Source: Flavobacterium sp.
Lineage (GTDB): Bacteria; Bacteroidota; Bacteroidia; Flavobacteriales; Flavobacteriaceae
Assembly (NCBI RefSeq): GCF_039595935.1
Contig: NZ_JBCNKR010000004.1
Span: 1,425,001-1,489,000 of the forward strand
Direction: 5' to 3'
DNA length: 64,000 nt
Position 1 is the first letter of the stretch. Every line of letters starts with the position of its first letter. The notes beneath the pieces are model-generated. The model saw nothing but the letters and a program-made list of their open reading frames with translations. It ran no database searches and was not told where the DNA came from. The position numbers were made by a program, and so were the translations under genes. Of the stretch, positions 25,370 to 34,900 are shown in pieces.

Positions 25370-25409
25370 CTTAGTACCTTAGCAACTTAGAACCTCAGCA
25401 CCTTAAAAA
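25370..25409 (-). repeat. 8-bp periodic array, right arm of the S23 cassette
   Basis: Five units: CTTAGTAC, CTTAGCAA, CTTAGAAC, CTCAGCAC and CTTAAAAA. The last A is the A of the next gene's ATG, so the array is the immediate 5' leader of that gene. Confidence 0.88.
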
Positions 25410-26467
25410 TGATAAACTTATTCAATACCCACATCGAATCACTTTCGATACACCGCGTAGGAAACAAAAGCCGTAACGAAGCGATTTTTTTATCAGAGCA
25501 GCCGTTTAATCTTAACGATGAGATTGTTCCTTTGATTAAAGAATTCTTTTTTAAGCCCTTTAGAGAAAAAGAAGAAAACTATTATCAGTTTGCACACGAA
25601 GTAGACTTGGACTACAACGACATGTTTAAATACGCAACTGAGATCTTTGCAAATCCTACAAGTGTTCATGAGGTTTCTAAAAATATTACAAAGCATTTAT
25701 TTGAGCAGTCAAATCATCCGCATATTAAAAACGGAGAGGTATATGTTACCTATTTGACTAACTTAAGTATTGATAATAATGTAGTAGACGCAATCGGGAT
25801 TTTTAAAAGCGAATTGCAGTCTGACTTTTTACAGTTTGAAGAAAAAGAAAGCAATCTTGAAATGATTCTACAGCAAGGAATCAACCTTAGTAAATTAGAT
25901 AAAGGATGTTTGATTTTTAACTATAAAAAAGAAGAAGGCTACAAAATCCTGACTGTAGACAGCAACCGTTATGACGCGCGTTACTGGTTAGAGCACTTTT
26001 TATCTGTAGACGCTTTTGAAGATGAAAACTTCATCACTAAAAAATATTTAAAATTCTGCCAGAACTTTGCAAAAGACGTGGTTTTACCAGCAGAAGACAA
26101 AAAAGAGGAAGTAATGTTTATGAACCGATCTGTGAATTATTTCGCTAAAAATGATCAGTTTGAAGAACAGAATTTCCTAAATGAAGTATTAGATAATCCA
26201 GACTTGATTCCTGAATTCAAAAATTATAAAGTTGATAAAGGAGAAAAATACAGCATCGAAGATGTAACCTCATTCCCAATTGCTAATGCAGCAGTTTCTG
26301 ACGCCAGAAAATCGATCAAAAACGTAATTAACCTGGATACTCACATTCAGATTAAAATGGATTTTATCAATCCGGAAAGTGCAGAAAAATTTGTTGAAAA
26401 AGGCTGGGATGAAGAAAAACAAATGTATTACTACTTAGTTTACTTCAATAAAGAAGAAAAAAGCTAA
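25409..26467 (+). CDS. Nucleoid-associated protein (NdpA/YejK family)
   Basis: The 352-residue protein matches the NdpA family. Its features are an N-terminal segment on bulk DNA association (HIESLSIHRVGNKSRNE), the middle YVTYLTNLSIDNNVVDAIGIFK and the C-terminal DTHIQIKMDFINPE. It likely binds the nucleoid. Its start codon directly follows an 8-bp periodic array, so its own promoter lies in the repeat or upstream of the S23 gene. Confidence 0.85.
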   Translation: MINLFNTHIESLSIHRVGNKSRNEAIFLSEQPFNLNDEIVPLIKEFFFKPFREKEENYYQFAHEVDLDYNDMFKYATEIFANPTSVHEVSKNITKHLFEQSNHPHIKNGEVYVTYLTNLSIDNNVVDAIGIFKSELQSDFLQFEEKESNLEMILQQGINLSKLDKGCLIFNYKKEEGYKILTVDSNRYDARYWLEHFLSVDAFEDENFITKKYLKFCQNFAKDVVLPAEDKKEEVMFMNRSVNYFAKNDQFEEQNFLNEVLDNPDLIPEFKNYKVDKGEKYSIEDVTSFPIANAAVSDARKSIKNVINLDTHIQIKMDFINPESAEKFVEKGWDEEKQMYYYLVYFNKEEKS

Positions 26468-26499
26468 GAAGTTTTCATTTTCTATTACTTACTTAAAAC

Positions 26500-26536
26500 A
26501 AAAAATGGCAGTTACAAAATGTAATTGCCATTTTTT
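26500..26536. terminator. Bidirectional terminator
   Basis: AAAAAATGGCA faces TGCCATTTTTT with an inner TTACA/TGTAA pairing. It separates the convergent nucleoid protein and tetR genes. Confidence 0.88.
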
Positions 26537-26554
26537 ATTGAGAAAAATTCGATT

Positions 26555-27136
26555 TTACAAAACAGAAAATACCGCTTTTACAATATCATCGTAAACTTGT
26601 TTGTTTCTTTCTCCTGTACGAGCTAAAACTCTGATTCCTGAATAATTATTAAAAATAAATCGAGCCAAAACTTTTGCTTCCAGTTTTTTTGAAATATGTC
26701 CTGCCTCCTGCCCTTTTTTTACTGCATTGGTAAAGACTTCTTCCATAAGCTGACTGTTCATTGTTACAATTTTGGCAATTTCTTCATCGTGCATAGCCAA
26801 TTCTACAGAAGAATTCACCATAAAACAGCCTTTTGTAATTCGGTCTTCAAGACTTTCTACGATGGCCAATTTAAAAATAACTGAAAGTGTTTCTTTTATA
26901 TTCACAGAAGCTTCCAGAATTTCTTTAATCTTGACATAATTCTCTTCATGATATTTTTTTAAAGCTTTCGCAAACAATTTTTGCTTATCGCCAAAAGTAT
27001 CATATAAACTCGAACGACTTAAACCTAAGTGTGTTACCAAATCCTGGGCCGATGTTCCGTTATAGCCTTTGTGCCAAAAAATTTCAATAGCTTTATCTAA
27101 AGCCTTATCCTCATTAAATTCTTTCGTTCTAGCCAT
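26555..27136 (-). CDS. TetR/AcrR-family repressor
   Basis: The N-terminal helix-turn-helix reads GYNGTSAQDLVTHLGLSRSS, then LYDTFGDKQKLF, and a ligand-binding domain follows. The ATG at 27136 (MARTKEF) is chosen over a TTG 9 bp upstream. Operator-like GGAAC-N4-GTTCC palindromes sit at its own promoter (27177-27190) and at the SDR promoter (28019-28032), so it probably represses both. Confidence 0.93.
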   Translation of the reverse strand: MARTKEFNEDKALDKAIEIFWHKGYNGTSAQDLVTHLGLSRSSLYDTFGDKQKLFAKALKKYHEENYVKIKEILEASVNIKETLSVIFKLAIVESLEDRITKGCFMVNSSVELAMHDEEIAKIVTMNSQLMEEVFTNAVKKGQEAGHISKKLEAKVLARFIFNNYSGIRVLARTGERNKQVYDDIVKAVFSVL

Positions 27137-27158
27137 GACTTTCAATTAAAATTCTATA

Positions 27159-27166
27159 CAAAGATA
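27159..27166 (-). promoter_or_regulatory. TAnnTTTG promoter of tetR
   Basis: On the minus strand this reads TATCTTTG. It lies 10 bp downstream of the GGAACAATCGTTCC operator. Confidence 0.65.
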
Positions 27167-27176
27167 TAAATAAAAC

Positions 27177-27190
27177 GGAACAATCGTTCC
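27177..27190. promoter_or_regulatory. TetR operator, tetR copy
   Basis: GGAACAATCGTTCC is a near-perfect palindrome and shares its half-sites with the copy at 28019-28032. Confidence 0.7.
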
Positions 27191-27207
27191 TGAATTAGTC
27201 AAAAAAA

Positions 27208-27960
27208 TTATACTACAGCGTTTACAGTAAGTCCACCGTCAACCACAATTTCAGTTCCTGTAATAAATGATGAATCATCAGAAGCTAAAAAGCCAACAGT
27301 TTTTGCAATTTCTTCAGATTGAGCAAAACGTTTCAACAGGATTTTTTCGCCAAGAACAGCACCAAAACCTTCTACTTCTTCTTTTTGAAGACCTAATTTT
27401 CCATACAACGGAGTTTCAACCGGACCAGGAGAAACCGCATTTACTCTGATTTTTCTAGGAGCTAATTCTACTGCAAATACTTTATTGAAAGATAAAACTG
27501 CTGCTTTACTTGCTGCATAAACACTTGAATTTGGCATCCCTAACTGAGCATTTACAGAAGTATTAAAAATAATAGAAGCTCCGTCGTTTAAAATTGGTAA
27601 TAATTTTTGAACTGTAAAATAAACTCCTTTTGTATTCACATTCATAATAGTATCATAATGTTCTTCCGGAGCTAATTCAACGGGAGCAAAAGATGCAACA
27701 CCAGCATTTAAAAATACGATATCAATTTTTCCAAATTTTGCTTTTACTTCTTCAACTAAATTATCAATTGATTTTAAATCAGATTGATCAGCAGCGATTC
27801 CTGTAACGTTTAGTTCATTTTCGGCTTTTACTAAAGCTTCTTTATTTCTTCCTGTTACAATTACTTTTGCACCTTTTGATACTAATTCAGCTGCTGCTGC
27901 GTATCCAATTCCGCTATTTCCACCTGTTACTATAGCTACTTTGTTTTCTAAATTTTTCAT
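27208..27960 (-). CDS. Short-chain dehydrogenase/reductase
   Basis: The 250-residue classical SDR has the nucleotide-binding motif TGGNSGIGYA, NAG in FLNAGVAS, the catalytic Ser-Tyr-Lys set (FNTSVNAQ, YAASKAA) and PGPVETP. It oxidises or reduces an unknown alcohol or carbonyl using NAD(P). A TetR-type gene follows 71 bp downstream, and a shared operator palindrome marks both promoters. The substrate might be the TetR inducer. Confidence 0.93.
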   Translation of the reverse strand: MKNLENKVAIVTGGNSGIGYAAAAELVSKGAKVIVTGRNKEALVKAENELNVTGIAADQSDLKSIDNLVEEVKAKFGKIDIVFLNAGVASFAPVELAPEEHYDTIMNVNTKGVYFTVQKLLPILNDGASIIFNTSVNAQLGMPNSSVYAASKAAVLSFNKVFAVELAPRKIRVNAVSPGPVETPLYGKLGLQKEEVEGFGAVLGEKILLKRFAQSEEIAKTVGFLASDDSSFITGTEIVVDGGLTVNAVV

Positions 27961-28003
27961 TTTGTTTGTTATTTAAGTTATTGATTATTCAATTATTACG
28001 GTA

Positions 28004-28011
28004 CAAAGATA
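28004..28011 (-). promoter_or_regulatory. TAnnTTTG promoter of the SDR gene
   Basis: On the minus strand this reads TATCTTTG. It touches the edge of the 30-bp operator palindrome. Confidence 0.7.
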
Positions 28012-28040
28012 TAATAACGGAACGATCGTTCCGTTATTAT
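28011..28040. promoter_or_regulatory. Perfect 30-bp operator palindrome
   Basis: The left half ATAATAACGGAACGA is followed by its exact reverse complement, giving a gapless 30-bp palindrome with the core GGAACGATCGTTCC. Its position just upstream of the -7 element fits TetR repression. Confidence 0.85.
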
Positions 28041-28162
28041 TATTGTTAATTTTTTGTTAAAATAAATGAGTCGCTCCAAAACCGTAGATTTTACAAGGCT
28101 TTCTCTCTATTCAATCATAGATTAAAGAAATTACAAAATGTGGCGGATTCTTAATTTATGCT

Positions 28163-28170
28163 TAATTTTG
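28163..28170 (+). promoter_or_regulatory. TAnnTTTG promoter of the GAF gene
   Basis: TAATTTTG ends 21 bp before the ATG at 28192, which excludes the in-frame ATG at 28138 as the start. Confidence 0.65.
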
Positions 28171-28191
28171 TATTCTAAAACAAAAAAACAA

Positions 28192-30561
28192 ATGGATCGT
28201 CTCTTACCAAGCGAAAGTCCTTTCGAAACGATAATCTCATTTCATAAACTAATTGAATCTTTTGAGCAGATTGCTTTATCAGATGTTGATTACCGATCTA
28301 ATTACGCTAAAGCAATTTTGAAAGAAATTGAAGCTTTTCCTGAATTTAGAACCGGAATTCGCGATTACAGTACAATTAAAAATAACGAAGTATTAATTAA
28401 AAATATCGCTGCCGATTTATTTCCTACGGCACTGACTCATAACGAAATAAAAGCTATAACAATCCCATTTCAAAACATATCTTTTAATTACACCGAACGT
28501 TTTAAAAAGATATTAAAAAATGCCGGGGATGAATTTTATATGGAAATTCGGGATTTTGATGATCATCAATTCTATATAAATAACTGCTGTTTAATCTTGA
28601 GTGCTTATTATCATCAGAACATTGATTTCAGCAAACCTTTTTTCTACGATATTCCGGATGAAGAAGGTGTCGAAAGACATTATCGTATTATGTATAATGC
28701 TGATTTCATGGAAATAACGCCAACAGATAAATCTGTAGAACTTACTCAGGATGATATCGATCAATTAATCGATAATTATAATGATATCGATTTATGGAAA
28801 TCAAAGTTTCCGCCGCAAAGCTGGATTTTAAAAGGTTTTGGAATTGTTTCTTTATTTGATGCCACTACAGAAAGTGCTATTTCTACTTTAAAAAGTAATC
28901 TTTTAAAACCGGATAAGGAAAGTGTAGCTTCTACAGAAATTATAGAAAACATCTTTAGATCGATATTTAAAATTCCGAGCTTAAAAGTTGGTTTTATTAT
29001 CTATAATCCTGAGGAAGAAAAATTTATGAGACCTATTAAATTTGATAGTCAAATGCAGAGTTTTTTACTTTCTTCTACTCAGGAAGTCGATTGCAAAAAT
29101 GCTTTTTTCGGCTGTTCTTTTGAAAATCTTCTGGATAACAAAGAACCTTTTGTGATTTCAAATGTTAAAAAATTCATCGAAGAATCTCCAAATAAAATAT
29201 TGGGAGAGCATTTATTGAAACAAGGAATTCAAAGCTGTGTTTTTGCTCCTGTTATCAAAGATGATCATTTATTAGGTGTTGTAGAACTTGTTTCTGAAAA
29301 TGCAAGAGATTTAAATAGTGTTAATGCTACTAAACTAGAACTTGTTCTTCCGTATTTAACCGATACTATCGATCGATACAATACGGATATGCAGCATCAG
29401 ATTGAGGCCATTATTCAGCGTGAATATACTACCATTCACCCAAGTGTTTATTGGAAATTTAGAAAAGAATCTCAAAATTACTTTCAGAATATCAATCATA
29501 CAAAAGATTATATTTTTAAAGAAATTGTATTTAAAAATGTGTTTCCGTTATACGGACAAATCGATATTAAAGGTTCTTCTGAACATAGAAATGAAACCGT
29601 TAAGATTGATTTGAAAAATCAGCTTTCGGCTCTATTGGAAATTTTCGACAATCAGGATCAAAATTCAAATTTAGTGCTTCTTGAACAAAGAAAATTTGAA
29701 TTGGAATCGCTTAGAAGTGAATTAGATTTTCCTTTGAAAGCAGATATGGAGCAACATATTCAGCGTTATATTGAAGAAGAAATTCATCCGATTCTGAAAA
29801 ATACTAAAAACAATTCTAAAACTGAGAAACTGGAAGAACTTTACTTTGAAAGTCTGGATGAAAAAACAGGCATGTTTTATCAGGAAAGAAAGAAATTTGA
29901 TAACGCTATGTCGATTATCAATAAAAAATTAGCTTCGGTTCTGGACAAAAAACAAATTGATGCACAGCAGATTTATCCGCATTATTACGAACGTTTTAAA
30001 ACGGATGGTGTTGAGCATAATTTATATATTGGAGCATCGATTTCGCCAACAAAACCGTTTGATATTATGTATCTACATAATTTACGTTTGTGGCAATTGC
30101 AGACTTTATGCGAAATGGAATTAGAACATCATCAGCTTAAAGAATCGCTTCCTTATGAATTGGATGTTACATCACTGATTTTGGTTTTCAGTTCGCCGCT
30201 TTCTATTCGCTTTAGAATGGATGAAAAACGTTTTGATGTTGACGGAACGTATAATGCACGATATGAAGTGGTTAAAAAACGAATTGATAAGTCGCACATT
30301 AAAGGAACAAACGAGCGTATTACGGAAAAAGAGAAAATTACGATCGTATATTCTCAAAACAGTGAAGAAGCTGAATATTTAAAATACATTAAATATTTAC
30401 AACACAAAAAAGTGCTTGAACCTTCTATAGAACAATTTGAAGTCGAAGATCTTCAAGGTGTTTCTGGTTTAAAAGCGATTCGTGTAAAAGTGATTAACAA
30501 TGTAAATAATTCGAAAATAAAGAAAATTACGTATCAGGATTTATTAGATGAGCTTAACTAA
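28192..30561 (+). CDS. Large GAF-domain protein
   Basis: The 789-residue cytoplasmic protein starts MDRLLPSESPFET. A GAF-like domain is visible around residues 240-395 (SLKVGFIIYNPEEEKF, LLKQGIQSCVFAPVIKDDHL, LGVVELVSENARDLN). The flanking N- and C-terminal regions are helical and not recognised. There is no kinase, cyclase or output domain, so the GAF may sense a ligand for an unknown partner. The gene is monocistronic, with its own promoter and a strong terminator. Confidence 0.75.
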   Translation: MDRLLPSESPFETIISFHKLIESFEQIALSDVDYRSNYAKAILKEIEAFPEFRTGIRDYSTIKNNEVLIKNIAADLFPTALTHNEIKAITIPFQNISFNYTERFKKILKNAGDEFYMEIRDFDDHQFYINNCCLILSAYYHQNIDFSKPFFYDIPDEEGVERHYRIMYNADFMEITPTDKSVELTQDDIDQLIDNYNDIDLWKSKFPPQSWILKGFGIVSLFDATTESAISTLKSNLLKPDKESVASTEIIENIFRSIFKIPSLKVGFIIYNPEEEKFMRPIKFDSQMQSFLLSSTQEVDCKNAFFGCSFENLLDNKEPFVISNVKKFIEESPNKILGEHLLKQGIQSCVFAPVIKDDHLLGVVELVSENARDLNSVNATKLELVLPYLTDTIDRYNTDMQHQIEAIIQREYTTIHPSVYWKFRKESQNYFQNINHTKDYIFKEIVFKNVFPLYGQIDIKGSSEHRNETVKIDLKNQLSALLEIFDNQDQNSNLVLLEQRKFELESLRSELDFPLKADMEQHIQRYIEEEIHPILKNTKNNSKTEKLEELYFESLDEKTGMFYQERKKFDNAMSIINKKLASVLDKKQIDAQQIYPHYYERFKTDGVEHNLYIGASISPTKPFDIMYLHNLRLWQLQTLCEMELEHHQLKESLPYELDVTSLILVFSSPLSIRFRMDEKRFDVDGTYNARYEVVKKRIDKSHIKGTNERITEKEKITIVYSQNSEEAEYLKYIKYLQHKKVLEPSIEQFEVEDLQGVSGLKAIRVKVINNVNNSKIKKITYQDLLDELN

Positions 30562-30582
30562 AAGTGGAGCTTATTTTAGATT

Positions 30583-30624
30583 AAAGCTTTGTCAAAGTTT
30601 AGAACTTTGACAAAGCTTTTTTTA
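30583..30624 (+). terminator. Strong intrinsic terminator
   Basis: A 17-bp perfect stem (AAAGCTTTGTCAAAGTT and its mirror) around a 3-nt loop is followed by a T tract. Confidence 0.92.
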
Positions 30625-30639
30625 TTATTGAATTTTTCG

Positions 30640-30765
30640 AACGCGGATGAAACAGATTCGCTAACGCGAAAACGCTGATTAAAACGGATTTTTTATTTTC
30701 ATTATTAAATATTAATCAGTGCAAATCCGCGTTTTCGCGTAAGTGAATCAGTAAAATCTGTGTGC
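30640..30765. repeat. ACGCGAAAACGC inverted repeat
   Basis: The left half contains AACAGATTCGCTAACGCGAA and AACGCTGATT. The right half carries the mirrored words AATCAGTGCAAATCCGCG, TTTTCGCGTAAGTGAATCAG and AATCTGTGTG. It ends just before the stop codon of the HD-PycTM gene. Confidence 0.75.
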
Positions 30766-30778
30766 TATTTTTTAAAGA

Positions 30779-31957
30779 TTAAATTGACCTAAAAGCAATT
30801 ATAAACGAAACAACGGTAATAATAATCCCAACCATAAAAAGATTGTACGCAATTCTAAGCAAATTATATTTTCGCTGTAAAACCAATCCCAAATAGTATA
30901 AATCTTTAATCATGTTCGAATACAGGTAATCGCGGTCTTTCATCATTTCGTTCATTGCCCAGTCGTATTCTTCAAGAGGCATTTTATAGAAATTTCCAAA
31001 GAACAATAAATTAATTTTTTTGTTCTCGATATCTTCTCTGGTAAAAACTCCAGAAGTAACTTTTGGTCGTGTCGAAAGAATGGCAAAAATTATAGTAGTT
31101 ACGCTCGACATCAGCATGATGAAGGTTGGTATAACTAAATGAGCGTTTTTAGGACTGTCTAATTTTGGAATAATCGTCGAAAGTGCAATCGAAATAATAA
31201 TCGCATTTACAGATAATAAAATATTGGCTTTACTATCGGCAATACCGCTTAAACGCGTATGATTTCCGAGTGTAACACGAAATAAAGTATCAACGCCGCG
31301 GTCTGGTTTTTCGATTTTTTCGTTTTTCTTATTTTCTTTTTCTAAAGCTTCTGCAGCTTTTAATTCTTGTTTATTTATCTTTTTCTGAATCAAAAGAAGG
31401 TTCTTTTCTTTTAAAGGCTGCCATTTTTTTAAGGCATGATCGGTATAAAATCGATGTTTATTCAATAAAAAATTCAGGTTCTCTTTTGTCCATTCTTCAT
31501 TAGAGAAATTCGCAAGTCCGGTATTTTTTAATTCAAGGCGCAGTAATTCGCAGGTGGTAACATATTCATTTCCCATTAAATGTGCGTAATCTGCATCTTT
31601 AATGATTTTTTCTAAATGTGTTTTTGGGAGATATTCTTTTGCTGTAGCTAAAATCAAACTGGAAACCAATTCGATAAATTTCTCCGATTTTCCTTTTTCT
31701 TTTAAAAAATCAGTCGCAATTTTTACACTTTTACTTTCATGGTTTTCATAACCCTCAACATACCCAGTATCATGAAACCATGCAGCGACCAAAAGTGCCT
31801 CTTTATCATCACCACTAACGTCTTCTTTTTTACATAGTTCTTTTACCGCAGTAACTACTGTGAAAGTATGGTTAAAATTATGGTAAGAATATAAATTAGA
31901 AAGTTTATCTTTGAGTAAATTACTGACGAAATCTTCGGATTGTTCTATTAGATTCAT
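30779..31957 (-). CDS. HD phosphohydrolase domain fused to a Pycsar-type transmembrane effector domain
   Basis: Residues ~25-190 form an HD domain with H30, H62-D63 (AAWFHDTGY), H73 and D121. After a charged linker (KELKAAEALEKENKKNEKIE) comes a PycTM/DUF5706-like region starting near residue 225 with IADSKANILLSVNAIIIS and three hydrophobic helices. HD domains often cleave cyclic or hyperphosphorylated nucleotides, and PycTM domains are membrane-disrupting effectors of the Pycsar phage-defence system. No cyclase gene is nearby. The start lies 26 bp from the divergent phosphoesterase gene. Confidence 0.82.
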   Translation of the reverse strand: MNLIEQSEDFVSNLLKDKLSNLYSYHNFNHTFTVVTAVKELCKKEDVSGDDKEALLVAAWFHDTGYVEGYENHESKSVKIATDFLKEKGKSEKFIELVSSLILATAKEYLPKTHLEKIIKDADYAHLMGNEYVTTCELLRLELKNTGLANFSNEEWTKENLNFLLNKHRFYTDHALKKWQPLKEKNLLLIQKKINKQELKAAEALEKENKKNEKIEKPDRGVDTLFRVTLGNHTRLSGIADSKANILLSVNAIIISIALSTIIPKLDSPKNAHLVIPTFIMLMSSVTTIIFAILSTRPKVTSGVFTREDIENKKINLLFFGNFYKMPLEEYDWAMNEMMKDRDYLYSNMIKDLYYLGLVLQRKYNLLRIAYNLFMVGIIITVVSFIIAFRSI

Positions 31958-31983
31958 AAAGAATATTTTTATACCACTAAATT

Positions 31984-34900
31984 ATGAAATTGTTTTTGGA
32001 TAATCATTTTATTGCAAAGATTAAAAACTTTTCTTTGGCAATTATAACATTAATTTTTGTTTTTTCTTGTGCGACAAATAAACCGCAATATGGAAAAAAT
32101 GTTAGTGCCAACGAAACAGAAAACGCAACAGATACAATAAAAATTGCCCACACTTTTTATCTTGTTGGAGATGCCGGAAATGCTGACGAAGTACAAGCGC
32201 AGCAAACACTGGAACTTTTACATCAAAAGCTTAAAAAAGCGAGTAAAAAATCGACTTTGCTTTTTCTGGGAGACAATATTTATCCTAAAGGTTTTCCTGG
32301 TGATAAAAACTCCGAAGACAAGGCTCTGGCAGAAACTAAACTTACGAATCAGTTAAAAATAGCCGAAGGATTTAAGGGAAAAACCGTTTTTATTCCGGGA
32401 AATCATGACTGGTACAACGGTATAAAAGGTTTGGAACGTCAGTCTGATTTTATAACAAAATACTTAAATGACAAGAAAGCTTTTCTGCCGAGAAAAACCT
32501 GCCCGATCGAAGATGTAAAAATTGATAGTATCACAACGTTAATAGCAATTGACAGTGAATGGTTTCTGGAAGATTGGGATGATCATCCCACAATCAATGA
32601 TAATTGCGACATAAAAACGAGAGAAGATTTTTTTGATGAACTGGAAAATATCTTAAATAAAAATCAGGAAAAAACGGTTGTCCTTGCCATTCATCACCCT
32701 TTATTAAGTAACGGAACTCACGGCGGTCAGTTTTCGTTGGAAAAACAATTATTTCCGTTAGAAAAGAAAATCCCGCTTCCGGTAATTGGCTCTTTTATTA
32801 ATTTATTGAGAAAAACCTCCGGAGTTAGTCCGCAGGATCTTCAAAATAAACAATATACCATTTATGCTAAACGAATAAAAACACTTTTACAAAAACAGCA
32901 AAATGTAATTGTAGTTTCTGGTCACGATCATAATTTGCAATACATCAGCAAAGAAAATATCCAGCAGATTATAAGCGGAGCCGGATCAAAATCAGAAGCA
33001 GCAAGAGCGATAAATCCGTTTGATTTTTCGTATGGCGGAAATGGTTATGCAACTTTAACTTTATATAAAAGCGGTGATGCAAAAGTTTCGTTTTACGGAA
33101 ATGAAAATAATAAAGAAAAACTGCTTTTTGAGCGTGAAATTATAAAAGCCAAAGAAATTAACTGGGCGGCTGATATACCGAATAATTTCCCTCCAAAAAT
33201 TACAACTTCTATCTATTCGACAAAAATGACCGATAAAAGTTTGTTTCATAAATTTCTCTTCGGACAGCATTACAGAAAATATTACAGCATGCCAATTGAG
33301 GCAAAAATAGCGACTGTAGATACGCTAAAAGGCGGTTTGAAACCTATTCGCGAAGGCGGCGGACATCAGTCTGTTTCTTTAAGAATGTCTGACCCGCAAG
33401 GACGGGAATATGTAATGCGCGGCATGAAAAAAAGTGCTTCGGTATTTTTACAATCTGTTGCTTTTAAAGATCAATATATCGTAAACGATTTTGAAGATAC
33501 GTATACCGAAAGTTTTTTATTTGATTTTTACACGACTTCTCACCCTTATGCTCCTTTTGTAACGGGCAGTATGTCTGATAAAATTGGCGTTTTTCACACG
33601 AATCCGGTTTTATATTACATTCCGAAACAAAATGGTTTAGGCGAATTCAATGCCGGCTTTGGAGATCAATTGTATATGGTTGAAGAAAGACCTGCTGATA
33701 ACCATTTAGATGGCAAAAATTTTGGAAACCCAACAAATATCATCGGTACAGATGATATGATGGCTAATCTTCATAAAGATGAAAAATATTCGGTTGATGA
33801 AAAAGAATATATAAAGGCTCGTTTATTTGATATTCTTATTGGTGATTGGGACAGACATAGCGATCAATGGCGCTGGGCTGAGTTTAAAAAAGACGGTAAG
33901 GTTATCTACAAACCAATTCCGCGTGACAGAGATCAGGCTTTTGTAAAATATGATGGTGCTTTGCTTTCTATTTTAATGAATATTCCGGCACTGCGACACA
34001 TGCGTAATTTTAAAGATGAAATTCGCAATGTAAAATGGCTGAGCAGAGAGCCTTACCCAATGGATTTGGCATTTTTAAGAACTGCCGAAGAAAAAGACTG
34101 GGTTGAACAGGCAAAATTTATTCAGGATAATTTAACGGACAGCGATATTGAAAACGCTTTTAAAGCAATGCCAAAAGAAGTTCAGGATGGAACGGTTGAT
34201 GAAATCATCCGAAAATTAAAAAACAGAAAAAAAGAGCTTCAAAAATATGCAACTATTTATTCTGATGTTTTAAGCAAAACGGTTATGATTGCCGGAACAG
34301 ATAAAAAAGACAAATTTATTTTAGATCATAAAAACAAAAAAAGTATTGAAATTCAGGTTTTAAGAGTTAAAAAAGAAGGCGATGAATTGGTATATTCTAA
34401 AACTGTAAATGATGCTAAAACTAAAAACTTATGGATTTATGGTTTAGATGATGATGATATTTTTGAGGTAAAAGGAAATCAGAAATCGAGCATCAAAATT
34501 CGTTTAATTGGAGGTCAAAATAATGATACATATAATATCGAAAATGGCAGAAAAGTGATTGTTTACGACTTTAAATCTAAAGAGAACACCTATAATCTTG
34601 ATTCTAAAACCAAAACACAGTTAACAGACGATTATGATGTTAATTTATACAATTATGAAAAACCTAAATACAATGTAGTTTCAGGATTACCTAATATTGG
34701 TTACAATCCTGATGATGGTGTAAAAGTGGGTGTTAATGTAAATTATACTGTAAATAATTTTAAACAGAATCCGTATACACAGAGACACGTTTTAAATGCC
34801 TTTTACTATTTCGCAACCGGAGGTTTAGAGTTTAATTATGCGGCACATTTTCCTGGTTTGTTAGGAAAATGGGTTATTGATGTTGAATCACTTTATACAA

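Noticed and set aside
28138..28191. In-frame ATG 54 bp upstream of the GAF gene start
   Set aside because: It lies upstream of the TAATTTTG promoter element at 28163-28170.
30779..31957. Complete Pycsar defence system
   Set aside because: The effector-like domain is present but no uridylate or cytidylate cyclase gene lies on either side.
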